From assembly GCA_025529335.1 (NCBI GenBank), contig JAMYHX010000763.1, forward strand, positions 1 through 13,221: 13,221 nucleotides of DNA, in the 5' to 3' direction. Under the pieces are notes generated by a model. The model saw only the letters and a list, made by a program, of their open reading frames with translations, was not told the DNA's origin and ran no database searches. A program made the translations under genes and the position numbers. Of this stretch, positions 1-7,341 are shown in pieces (the first letter of the stretch is position 1; each line of letters opens with the position of its first letter). The DNA comes from Rhizopus sp. PT2906 (lineage: Eukaryota > Mucoromycota > Mucoromycetes > Mucorales > Rhizopodaceae).

Positions 1-117
1 AATGTGGATAACATAGATGGAACCCAATTCTTGGGAACGCCTTTGACGGGTCCAACTATGGAAAACCCTGATGGTAATATTGATACCTCTACATTTCAAC
101 AACCTTCTCAGCAATAA
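1..117 (+). CDS. C-terminal end of an unidentified protein (partial)
   Basis: Frame 1 is open from the left edge to a TAA at 115-117 and encodes the last 38 residues of a protein. The other two forward frames close almost at once. The tail is hydrophilic and rich in Asn, Asp, Thr and Gln, and ends in FQQPSQQ. It has no domain I recognise. Such N/Q-rich tails are common in fungal transcription factors and other regulators, but that is not evidence of function. An AATAAA at 200-205 supports a gene ending here on the + strand. The gene is convergent with the ammonium transporter to its right. Confidence 0.6.
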   Translation, partial: NVDNIDGTQFLGTPLTGPTMENPDGNIDTSTFQQPSQQ

Positions 118-199
118 TATACACTTAAAAGTAATTAGCAAAAGAGAGAGAGAGAAATAGTAATAACCCTATCCATATGCTTGTGTACATTATATATAC

Positions 200-205
200 A
201 ATAAA
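200..205 (+). terminator. Poly(A) signal AATAAA for the left-edge gene
   Basis: A canonical AATAAA lies 83 nt downstream of the TAA at 115-117, in AT-rich DNA between two convergent genes. It is the first canonical signal after that stop. Confidence 0.5.
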
Positions 206-227
206 TACTTTTTTAAATTGTAATCAA

Positions 228-233
228 TTTATT
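228..233 (-). terminator. Poly(A) signal AATAAA for the ammonium transporter
   Basis: On the minus strand AATAAA begins only 7 nt after the transporter's stop codon (240-242), implying a very short 3' UTR. It is 22 nt from the oppositely oriented signal at 200-205, so the two convergent transcripts probably overlap or nearly touch. Confidence 0.5.
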
Positions 234-239
234 ATTGTC

Positions 240-1567
240 TTATTCTTCACAATTCACCTTTTGCTGACTGCCTACCTCAGATTTATTATATGCGGCCTCA
301 CCGATCTCTGCCATGTCCAATCCTTGGATTTCTGCTTCACTGTCAACACGAAGTGATAGGCCAGGAACGAGATTCATCAGAAACAAGACAGCATATGTAA
401 TCGCAAAGCTCCAACTGGACACCGCAACTACATCAACAAGCTGGAACGGAACCTGTATCCAATTTTGATTAATCCACCCACCAGCAATAACAGTGCTACC
501 ATCAAGAGCAGCCACATAAGACTCAGCAAAGACGCCAGTCAGAATGCTACCGACCACGCCACCTACGCCATGCACCGCAAATACATCTAGAGCATCATCA
601 TAGTTGAGCCAATTCTTCAAGCGAACTGCTGCATAACAACTAACCGCACCAAGACAACCAATGAGAAGTGCTGAACCAGGACTGACAAAACCAGCGCCAG
701 GAGTGATAGCCACCAAGCCAGCTACAGCCCCTGAGCAAAAGCCGAGAGCAGAAAACTTGTGATGAACACGATAGTCTAAACACATCCAAGTGATTGCACC
801 CATGGAAGCTGCAAGATTGGTAACCAGACATGCCATGACGGCTCGTAAGTTACCAGCAAGAGCTGAGCCGCCGTTGAATCCAAACCAACCAAACCAGATA
901 AATGCTGTGCCCAAAATGACATTGGACATATTATGGGGCTTGAATTCGTCCGTTTGGCGACGTCCCAGGATCAATGCATAAGCTAAGCTCGAAAACCCAG
1001 ATGTGATATGAATCGGACTACCTCCAGCAAAGTCCAAAACACCTAATTTCGCTATCCATCCCTGTGGATTCCAAGTCCAGCAGGCGACTGTGTCGTATAC
1101 GATGGTGGTCCAGATAAAGATGAAAAAGACCATAGGCAGCAGTCGTCCACGTTCAGCGCCGGAGCCAAAGACGAGAGCTGGTGTCAGTGCTGCAAACATG
1201 CCCTGATAAACACAAAATAAAAGCTCTGGGATCCTGTCGCTTCCAATCGAAGGACTGTCAAGAACGTTGCGGAGAAATGCATGATCAAGGTTTCCAATAA
1301 ATGGACTGGCGTTATTACTGAATGTCAAGCTGTAACCCCAAATGAACCACTGGTATTTTCAATATATCATATTGCCACGTACACACACTGTCTAAAATTT
1401 ACCTGAACTGTGACTACAACAAGAGATATCAAACAACACATGATAAGTGAGAGCGCATTCTTTTCTCTGGCCATTCCAGAGTAAAAGTAGCCGATACCTG
1501 GTATCATCAACCAGACAAAGGCGATAGATACTAGTATAAACGCGATATCACCTGGCTCGTAAGCCAT
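240..1567 (-). CDS. MEP2: Ammonium transporter, MEP2/AMT family
   Basis: Predicted plasma-membrane ammonium channel/transporter of 424 residues. Exons run 1567-1403 and 1349-240; the single 53-nt intron (1402-1350) restores the junction reading VVVTVQ-WFIWGYS, which is typical of the family. Exon 1 encodes the first transmembrane segment, with GYFYSGMAREKNALS. The family signature DFAGGSPIHITSG and the later DVFAVHGVGGVVG supply both pore histidines (about His169 and His315), and FGWFGFNGGSALAGN is also present. The tail keeps the conserved GLDMAEIGEAAY stretch and then stops after about 16 residues, without the long regulatory extension of yeast Mep2. Retention of the first pore His is a Mep2-type feature; yeast Mep1 and Mep3 have Glu there. 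The family is certain, but the paralogue name is inferred. ATG 1567 gives the expected N terminus. The gene is divergent from MPP6. Confidence 0.95.
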
Positions 1568-1840
1568 ATATAAAGATAATAGGTTGAATAAAAAGAAAAT
1601 AAAGAGAAAGAAATAGGAGGAATTTCATAAAGACGGTGGTCCTTTTCTTATCTCCTGCAGAAGATATGTGCAATGAAGTTTATGCGCTTATATTTCCTCT
1701 TTTTCTCTCCTCCCCATTTTTCTATTAAATCATTTTATTGTCTTATCAAAATTACAACACACATCAACGTCAACCTCAATCTTGGTCTCACTTCAATAAG
1801 TAAATAAAGAAAAGAGAAACAGGCAGAAAGGATTGGCTTC

Positions 1841-1861
1841 AAAAAAAAAAAAAAAAAAAAA
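1841..1861. repeat. A21 homopolymer (poly dA:dT tract)
   Basis: An uninterrupted run of 21 A lies in the divergent promoter, about 150 nt before the MPP6 start. Poly(dA:dT) tracts disfavour nucleosomes in fungi, so this may mark a nucleosome-depleted promoter. The run length may also be affected by sequencing slippage. Confidence 0.85.
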
Positions 1862-1871
1862 GAGGGAGGAA

Positions 1872-1895
1872 CTATTTCAAATGGATCTGAAATAG
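1872..1895. repeat. 8-bp perfect inverted repeat with 8-nt spacer
   Basis: CTATTTCA (1872-1879) and TGAAATAG (1888-1895) are exact reverse complements around an 8-nt spacer, 10 nt after the A21 tract. The spacer and right arm contain a 4-codon upstream ORF (ATG 1881, TAG 1893-1895). It could be a dimeric protein-binding site, a small RNA hairpin in the MPP6 leader, or chance. Confidence 0.6.
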
Positions 1896-2014
1896 CTTTA
1901 TATATTTCTATTTTATTTCAGGTGCAGAGTGACTCGCCTCAGACACGAACATAAAGAATAAGAACCCTTTTAAAAATTTTTATCTACAGCATACATCATC
2001 TTTAATCAATCATC

Positions 2015-2639
2015 ATGGAAAAAAAAGAACCCAAGAAACCATCAAGTAGACTGTTGGGAATGAAGGTAGAGAGGCTACATAAGAACAGCAATCTTGAGCT
2101 GACGATGTTTTAGTTTATGCAAAGATCTCTTGAAAAGGAAGTACAAGAGCAGCTGGAAAGAGAACGCAAAAGAGTGATTTCAGAAGCTGAATGGGTGTTG
2201 GACACAAAAGATATCGAAATACAGAAACCGTAAAGTAATAGCAACTCTAGTATGTTTATGTTTTTCACACATTGATAGTAAAATCCAAATAGAATATCAG
2301 CCTAGTTATCTTGCCTTTACAGCAGACGCAACCGTAGGAAGAAAGTCATTCAAAAGTTTCAATAAGCAAATCGAGGTAGATCGCCATCAAATAACAATAA
2401 CAACGACAAAACTCACCCCCTTTTTATTAATGTAGAAAAATGATGAAGAGAGAAAAGCAGCAGAAAGAGAGAATCGTGAACGCGAACAAGAAGAAGCACA
2501 GGAAGCGTCTGAAAAGGCATTTATAAGTGATATGGCGTCTATTCGATCAGTAAAGAAGAAATCCAAAAAGAGAAAAGCAAAGGACACAGATGATCAACCA
2601 AGGAAGCAGTCCAAGATGGGATTCATCAAACCAGAATAA
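2015..2639 (+). CDS. MPP6: MPP6 / MPHOSPH6-type nuclear RNA exosome cofactor
   Basis: Predicted 146-residue nuclear protein that docks on the exosome core and supports RNA processing and decay with Rrp6 and Mtr4. Exons: 2015-2065, 2114-2229, 2306-2375, 2436-2639; introns of 48, 76 and 60 nt. Three family hallmarks appear in order: the N-terminal LLGMKFMQRSLEKEVQEQLE followed by ISEAEWVLD (about residues 14-47), the central YLAFTADATVGRKSFKSFN (about 57-75), and the C-terminal KMGFIKPE. Human MPHOSPH6 (160 aa) has LLRMKFMQR, GRMSFRGFNPEVE and KMFLKPQ at matching places. Between them lies a charged, probably coiled-coil segment (REREQEEAQEASE) and a Lys-rich stretch resembling a nuclear localization signal. 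Intron 2 must use TAG at 2304-2305 and not the CAG 5 nt upstream, which shifts frame. No single continuous ORF reveals this gene. Confidence 0.88.
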
Positions 2640-2643
2640 TAAA
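2638..2643 (+). terminator. Poly(A) signal AATAAA overlapping the MPP6 stop
   Basis: The last two bases of the TAA stop (2637-2639) are the first two of AATAAA. A second AATAAA lies at 2702-2707, so alternative 3' ends are possible. Confidence 0.5.
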
Positions 2644-2881
2644 GAGAGTTTTAAAAAGAAGAACTTTGATTTATTCATACTATCATATACATAAAAGCTA
2701 CAATAAAGAAGATCATGCTGTTATCATAATATTCTTTTGGTCTTTTTTTTTTTTTTAACAACTTCAAATGCGTCAGAGGCATAAGTGAGTCACGTGTAAT
2801 GTATTTTGAAAGGGAAACCTTTTGCAGAAATAATAATAAAAAAGGGTTACTTTTTTTATCTTTTTGTAATTAATACGAACG
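2640..2881 (+). promoter_or_regulatory. MPP6 3' UTR and DCP1 promoter
   Basis: A 242-nt gap between co-directional genes. It contains the MPP6 poly(A) signals, a T14 run (2743-2756), an AP-1/Gcn4-like site fused to an E-box (listed separately), and a T-rich stretch just before the DCP1 ATG. No ORF with recognisable coding content was seen. Confidence 0.55.
2786..2796. promoter_or_regulatory. Overlapping bZIP (TGAGTCA) and E-box (CACGTG) sites
   Basis: TGAGTCA (2786-2792) shares two bases with CACGTG (2791-2796), 86 nt upstream of the DCP1 start. TGAGTCA is the consensus for Gcn4/AP-1-type bZIP factors; CACGTG is bound by bHLH factors such as Cbf1. Both are full consensus matches within 11 bp, which is more specific than either alone. 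Function is inferred. Confidence 0.45.
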
Positions 2882-4126
2882 ATGGACCTTGTTGCACGCA
2901 AGAAGTTAAACTTGGAAGTTTTAAAACGACACGACCCAAACATCACTGACATTCTGGACCAATCAGCACATGCAGTAGTTTATAAATTCGACATTGAGAA
3001 AAAAAGTTGGGTACGGGCATAATACACACACACATAATGGCAACTTGTGTTATTGAGTTTCTAATCATGTAAAAGGAAAAACTGGGTTATGAAGGTGTAA
3101 TGTTTCTAACAAAAGGGTAAGTTGGTTATATGGGAAGCAGCCCTGTTATTGACAACTGTTTAGGAAATGTCATCCTTATTTCAGCCTATACATCTTGAAC
3201 AGATTATCTATCGAAAACTATTGCTTAAACTTGACAGACTTTGAAGACATAAACTTGACAGACGAGTTTATTATCTATCAGACAACAGAAGGTTAGTTCT
3301 ATTTTATATTGTTGTTATTGCTGTTTATATCATAGTTCTTTAGGAGAAGCGTGTGCTATATGGTTATTCGAGAAAAAAGATAGAGAGCGTATTTTGGCAA
3401 AAGTTCAAAAGTAATGTAGTGGTGAGCAGCCAGGGCTTGTGAAAATCTCATGGTTTTATATAGGCTACATGAAGGTATCAAGAACTTACCTGCAACGCCA
3501 AAGAAGCAACAGCAACAACCAGAGCCAAAAGTAGATATACTCGAAATGCTAAAGAGAGGTTCAACCAAAAGCACACCTATTCCTGAAAAGCAACAACAAC
3601 AACAACAGCCTATACAGCAGAATTCTCCAAAGCAAACGACCGACTTACTAGGTCTCTTGAAGAAGGCAAGCATACAGACACATCCAGAAAACGAACTGAG
3701 ACGGGTACCGGAACCATTCGAACAGCAACAACAGAAACCCCCTGTTAACCTCATAGTACCAACCATGACACCACAACCTCCAACAGCACCTCCAGTTCCA
3801 AACGCTAGAAATTTATCTTTATTACAGGTGCTTCAGAATGGTATTACGCCGCCTGTGCCTCCTCCTATACCTCCACAGCAACCGGTGTTATCACAGCACC
3901 AACTCATGAGCTTAATGCAGCCTGAAATTGCCAGAAGGTTCAATGGACGGCCGTTATCAAAACCTGAATTCATTCAACAAGTGCTTCATATGATACAGGT
4001 AAAAACGCGTGAAATAGGTTCTGTTATATTGTTTTCTTGATACATCTTTTTATTTAGCGAGATCCCTTACTCCTTGATTCTCTTTATGAATCTTATAAAG
4101 CTCAGATGGTTCCTCCTCCTTTCTAA
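2882..4126 (+). CDS. DCP1: mRNA-decapping activator DCP1
   Basis: Predicted 315-residue cytoplasmic (P-body) activator of the decapping enzyme DCP2. Exons: 2882-3010, 3076-3116, 3185-3291, 3344-3410, 3464-3998, 4058-4126. Residues 1-115 form the EVH1-like DCP1 domain: LNLEVLKRHDPNITDILD at the start, then GLYILNRLSIENY and CAIWLFEKKDRERI, matching NLRVLRRHDP-, ILNRL- and IWFY-type motifs of the family. Residues 116-278 are a Gln/Pro-rich linker with CAA/CAG-coded Q runs and three leucine-rich motifs: DILEMLKRG (139-147), DLLGLLKKA (175-183) and LSLLQVLQNG (232-241). The end (about 279-310, LSKPEFIQQVLHMIQ then RDPLLLDSLYESYKAQM) resembles the C-terminal trimerization domain of animal and plant DCP1. 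Budding and fission yeast DCP1 are shorter. All six exons keep frame at canonical GT-AG junctions. Confidence 0.95.
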
Positions 4127-4130
4127 TAAA
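4125..4130 (+). terminator. Poly(A) signal AATAAA overlapping the DCP1 stop
   Basis: AATAAA starts at the second base of the TAA stop (4124-4126). No other canonical signal was seen soon after it, so a very short 3' UTR is likely. Confidence 0.5.
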
Positions 4131-4572
4131 AAGATAAACTTTACCACGCGTATTTTCTTCTCATCCTTTACAGTATCATCAATGATTCCGGTCAAACCGA
4201 GATCATACATTGTCGATCTACAGCTATGAACATTGACATTACAGTGAGAACGGTAAATATTAAAAGGGATTGTCCCAAAGCGAAATATATTTGTCTATGG
4301 TGCTGTGTATTAGAGATTCTTTCTGTTTGAGTTTATGTTTAGAATGATATGTACGTCTTTTTTTGGGCTGAGCCAAAGGGCCTAAATGAGATATCCACAC
4401 TAAGAGGAGGGTGTCTCACATCTTTTGTCTTCATTTCGGCATAACTTCCTTCCCCTACTTTGTTTGTGTGCAGTCGGCGGCATTTAAACAGTTTTTTTTT
4501 TCTTTACCAAAAAAAAAACTGACACTTTTTTTCTCTTTTCTTTTCTTCTCTATTTCTTTAATTACACACATA
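4127..4572 (+). promoter_or_regulatory. DCP1 3' region and RPB3 promoter
   Basis: A 446-nt gap between co-directional genes. No convincing ORF or RNA gene was seen. Part of it (about 4170-4250) is less AT-rich and flanked by CAG and GGTAAA, so it looks like a small exon, but I could not join it to either gene. The right third is pyrimidine-rich, with a perfect T10/A10 inverted repeat (listed separately) and a TTTTCTTTTCTTCTC tract before ATG 4573, a common core-promoter style in fungi. Confidence 0.5.
4489..4521. repeat. 13-bp perfect inverted repeat (CAG-T10 / A10-CTG)
   Basis: CAG plus ten T (4489-4501) pairs exactly with ten A plus CTG (4509-4521) around the 7-nt loop CTTTACC. It ends 51 nt before the RPB3 start. 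If transcribed it would form a 13-bp hairpin in the leader; if upstream of the transcription start it is a two-sided poly(dA:dT) element. Confidence 0.8.
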
Positions 4573-5856
4573 ATGGATATTGGAAGCTCTTATGGTCTCA
4601 GTGGGCCAAGTATTACCATAAGGGAGCTTACCAAGGATCGTATCAACTTTATTTTAAGCGACACTGATTTGAGGTAAACCGCAGAATGAATATTACTTGA
4701 AAGCTTACTAATAATCTTTTGGGCAGTGTTGCAAATGCACTTCGTCGAGTTATGATTGCAGAAGTACCCACAGTTGGTAATTGAAAAAGATCTCACTCCT
4801 TTTATTTATATCAACTGATTCATGTAAAATAGCTATTGACATGGTAGAAATTGAAACGAATACAACTGTACTGGCTGATGAATTCATCGCTCATCGACTT
4901 GGAATGGTTCCTATTGACAGTAGAGATGTGGATAAATTACGATATACTAGAGTAAATTTCTCTTTTAATCTAAAGATTGTCTTGCTAACTCATGTTAGGA
5001 CTGTACTTGTTCTCAATACTGCCCAGAGTGTTCTGTAGAATTAACATTGCATGTCAAATGCACTGATGATAGAACCAAGGATGTAACAACACGAGATCTT
5101 ATATCAACAAACCCTTCATTCACACCAGTACTCCAAGGTAAGTACCAATAGAGGCAAAAGAGAAAAGGTAAGACTGATGTAGATTAGACAAGGATGATTC
5201 TGGTGTACTCTTAGTCAAACTACGTAAAGGTCACGAATTGAAGTTGAAGTGTATTGCAAAAAAAGTAAAAGTTTCATATACAACAAAACAGAGACATATA
5301 GACTGACAATGAAGGGGGAAATATAGGGTGTGGCGAAGGAACATGCCAAGTGGAGCCCAGTGAGTGGTGTTGCTTTTGAATATGATCCTTATAATAAATT
5401 GAGACATACAACATATTGGTTTGAAGAAACAGAAGACGAATGGTAAGTCACCTGGATGCCTTGAAAAAAGAGAAAGATAATTCAATTATGTGTATATAGG
5501 CCGTTAAGTAAAAATGCACAGTATGAAGCACCTCCTGATAAAGATGCGCGTAAGTCTTGAATGATATGATAAGTAGCATTTGATAATAACTATATGATTC
5601 AGCTTTCGATTACAATGCAAAACCTGATAAATTTTACTTTGAAGCAGAGGTACGTTTGTGTGTTTATATTGGCTTGTATGATAGAACTCATTTATATGCG
5701 CGTAACTATTAGACCGTCGGTTCCTTAGCACCAGAAGAAGTGGTAACGATGGCAATGAAAACACTAGTCGATAAATTGGCTTATGTACAGATGCAAATAC
5801 AAGAAGAAGTAGAAATGAAGGAACAAGAAAATCCAAATGCTTGGAATAATTATTAA
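4573..5856 (+). CDS. RPB3: DNA-directed RNA polymerase II subunit RPB3
   Basis: Predicted 280-residue Pol II core subunit that pairs with RPB11 during assembly, like the bacterial alpha dimer. Nine exons: 4573-4673, 4727-4776, 4833-4951, 4999-5137, 5188-5264, 5327-5442, 5500-5549, 5603-5649, 5713-5856; introns 47-63 nt. The alpha-like dimerization region includes SITIRELTKDRINF and VANALRRVMIAEVPTV. The inserted domain includes ADEFIAHRLGMVPI and a four-cysteine zinc loop DCTCSQYCPEC (Cys92, 94, 98, 101), with the same spacing as the yeast protein. KEHAKWSPVSGVAFEYDP and FYFEAETVGSLAPEEVV complete the conserved core. Length matches human POLR2C (275). The reading before ATG 4573 is T-rich and starts only from a non-ATG codon, so ATG 4573 is the start. 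The gene is tail-to-tail with ERG26, 37 nt apart. Confidence 0.97.
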
Positions 5857-5857
5857 A
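5852..5857 (+). terminator. Variant poly(A) signal ATTAAA overlapping the RPB3 stop
   Basis: ATTAAA spans the last Tyr codon and the TAA stop (5854-5856). No AATAAA occurs before the ERG26 coding sequence begins at 5894, so this common variant is the best candidate. Confidence 0.4.
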
Positions 5858-5893
5858 AAGTTTTATGTATAATTGTATAAAAGTGTTTTTTTT

Positions 5894-7050
5894 TTATGTT
5901 TGATGTTCCTTAAACCACTAAGAAAGAAAGAAAGATAGATGAGAATACCATTGATATATATTTTTGTTACTACTTACAGCTACACTCAATTTAATGCCTT
6001 CATCTAAGCCAATCTGGGGTTCATAACCGAGAATAGTTCTTGCTTTATTGATATTAAAGTATCGAGAAGACATGGCTTGCTTAATCCTGGCGCGAGATAA
6101 GCCTTCTTTGACTTGACTTTTATCCCAGAACATAAGTTTGATGTTGTATATCGTCTCACTGATTATTGCAATGACTGAGCTAGCACCCTTGGATAAGATG
6201 ATCTTTTTGTTATTGGGTATATAACATCCATAGACAGCCCAGACACGAGAAGCAAAGTCCCAGAAGGGTATAGGTGTACCATTTGTCAAGTTGAATGCTT
6301 GGCCTGCTGCTCCTGAGTTGGGAATAGCGAGTTTCTCGGCAGCCAGGACGTGGGCATAGGCAACATTACCAACGTAGGTAAAATCCATCAAAGACTGGTT
6401 ATTGCCAATCTGGAAACGATGCTGTTTACGTTGACAAACTTCGATCATACCTGGAATCATCTGTCGATCGCCAGGTCCAAAGATAGCAGACGGGCGGATG
6501 GTGCAAGTCAGCAATCCTTTTTCACCATTGGCCTTCAGGACGACTTTTTCACACTCCATCTGATGCGGCTCTGGTCAATGATTGTATGCTCTTTTGTACA
6601 TATGCGACTTACTTTAGATTCTGTATAGACATCGATAGGCGTAGCTGGATAAGGCGTACTTTCGTCCACGTTCATCATGGGTTCACCAGTAGAGATCACA
6701 CTTCCTGAGCTTGTGACAACAAGTACCTTGATTCCTCTTTCTTGACATGCCTTGATGACATTGCGTGTTCCGTCAACGTTGATGGAAAAGTAAAGATCAC
6801 GAGGAGGATTGCTAGAGGCTACATGTTGAGGAGAGGCGGTATGGATGACAGCTGTGATCCCTTCAAGTGCGTTGTAGACATCTTCAAATTTGCGAAGGTC
6901 GCCTACAAAGTACTTGACGTCTGGCTTGGGGTCTCTAGGCTCAGAAATGTCAAAAACAGAAATGGTTGAACCATCATTACGAAGACGAATCTGTTCCTGA
7001 ACATGCTGGCCAAGGAAGCCGTTACCACCAATAACTAAATATGAATGCAT
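5894..7050 (-). CDS. ERG26: Sterol-4-alpha-carboxylate 3-dehydrogenase (ERG26, NSDHL-like)
   Basis: Predicted 347-residue NAD(P)-dependent decarboxylating dehydrogenase of the sterol C-4 demethylation complex in the endoplasmic reticulum. It oxidises the 3-hydroxyl so that the C-4 carboxyl group is lost. Exons: 7050-6613, 6559-5978, 5917-5894; introns of 53 and 60 nt. Evidence: a Rossmann GGNGFLG at residues 8-14, GDLRKFEDVYNAL, INVDGTRNVIKAC, catalytic YTESK (Tyr142, Lys146) immediately before the first intron, IRPSAIFGPGDRQMIPG, MDFTYVGNVAYAHVLA and FNLTNGTPIPFWDF. Yeast Erg26 is 349 aa. The last exon encodes only WFKEHQT; its Trp-Phe completes the usual C-terminal helix, and without it the reading runs into unrelated intron sequence. 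First ATG is at 7050; upstream extension lacks an ATG. Other 3-beta-HSD epimerases are the alternative; length and motifs favour ERG26. Confidence 0.9.
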
Positions 7051-7310
7051 ACAAAAAGATGTAAAAAAAAAAGACAAAAAAAGAAGGGGCGCTCTTTTAT
7101 TTTGTATTATCGTTGTACTTGATGTTCTGCAGGAAGCCCCGCTTTATGACAAAAATATATGAAATGTCCTTTATCTTGACATGTTGTAACTGCTCAATTC
7201 AAAATGCTCCTCTTTTTTCTCCCTTTGATTCGAAATTAATACGCCATCGATACAACAATACACACACACACATTGGTATTTTTCTTTTCTTTTCTCTCTC
7301 TTTTTTTTCT

Positions 7311-7334
7311 ATAATAAAATCCATATTTTATTAT
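7311..7334. repeat. 10-bp perfect inverted repeat carrying AATAAA on both strands
   Basis: ATAATAAAAT (7311-7320) and ATTTTATTAT (7325-7334) are exact reverse complements around CCAT. AATAAA occurs at 7313-7318 on + and at 7332-7327 on -. The minus copy lies 50 nt past the snRNP gene stop and is its likely poly(A) signal. Confidence 0.7.
7327..7332 (-). terminator. Poly(A) signal AATAAA for the U1A/U2B''-type gene
   Basis: First canonical signal on the minus strand after the TAG at 7382-7384, within the right arm of the inverted repeat. Confidence 0.5.
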
Positions 7335-7341
7335 CAAATAG

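Larger units (their letters stand above)
1568..2014. promoter_or_regulatory. Divergent promoter region between the ammonium transporter and MPP6
   Basis: These 447 nt hold no convincing ORF and separate two divergent start codons. They contain GATA-type cores (GATAA at 1575-1579; TTATC at 1648-1652 and 1743-1747), a 21-nt A run, and an 8-bp inverted repeat listed separately. A TTTCAG at 1916-1921 could be the acceptor of a 5' UTR intron in the MPP6 transcript. GATA cores are expected by chance in DNA this AT-rich, so nitrogen control of the transporter is plausible from family knowledge but not shown. Confidence 0.6.

Noticed and set aside
3356..3766. Minus-strand open frame of 136 codons rich in Cys, Gly and Phe
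   Set aside because: It is the antisense reading of the CAA/CAG-rich DCP1 exon; TTG/TGC repeats give the Cys and Leu runs, and the plus strand is clearly coding.
4170..4256. Possible orphan exon between DCP1 and RPB3 (CAG ... GGTAAA borders, ATG at 4182)
   Set aside because: The longest ATG frame is about 15 codons, and it fits neither the DCP1 end, which has a good stop and poly(A) signal, nor the RPB3 start.
4411..4572. In-frame N-terminal extension of RPB3
   Set aside because: It starts at GTG, not ATG, reads through the T10/A10 repeat, and RPB3 proteins begin near the ATG at 4573.
5504..5836. Minus-strand open frame of 110 codons
   Set aside because: It lies antisense to RPB3 exons 7-9 and crosses their introns; no recognisable motif.
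5918..5977. ERG26 C terminus ending in SSNKNIYQWYSHLSFFLS without a third exon
   Set aside because: This is the translated intron, with donor GTAAGT and a TTTCTTTCTTTCTTAG acceptor; splicing restores the family-typical Trp-Phe ending.
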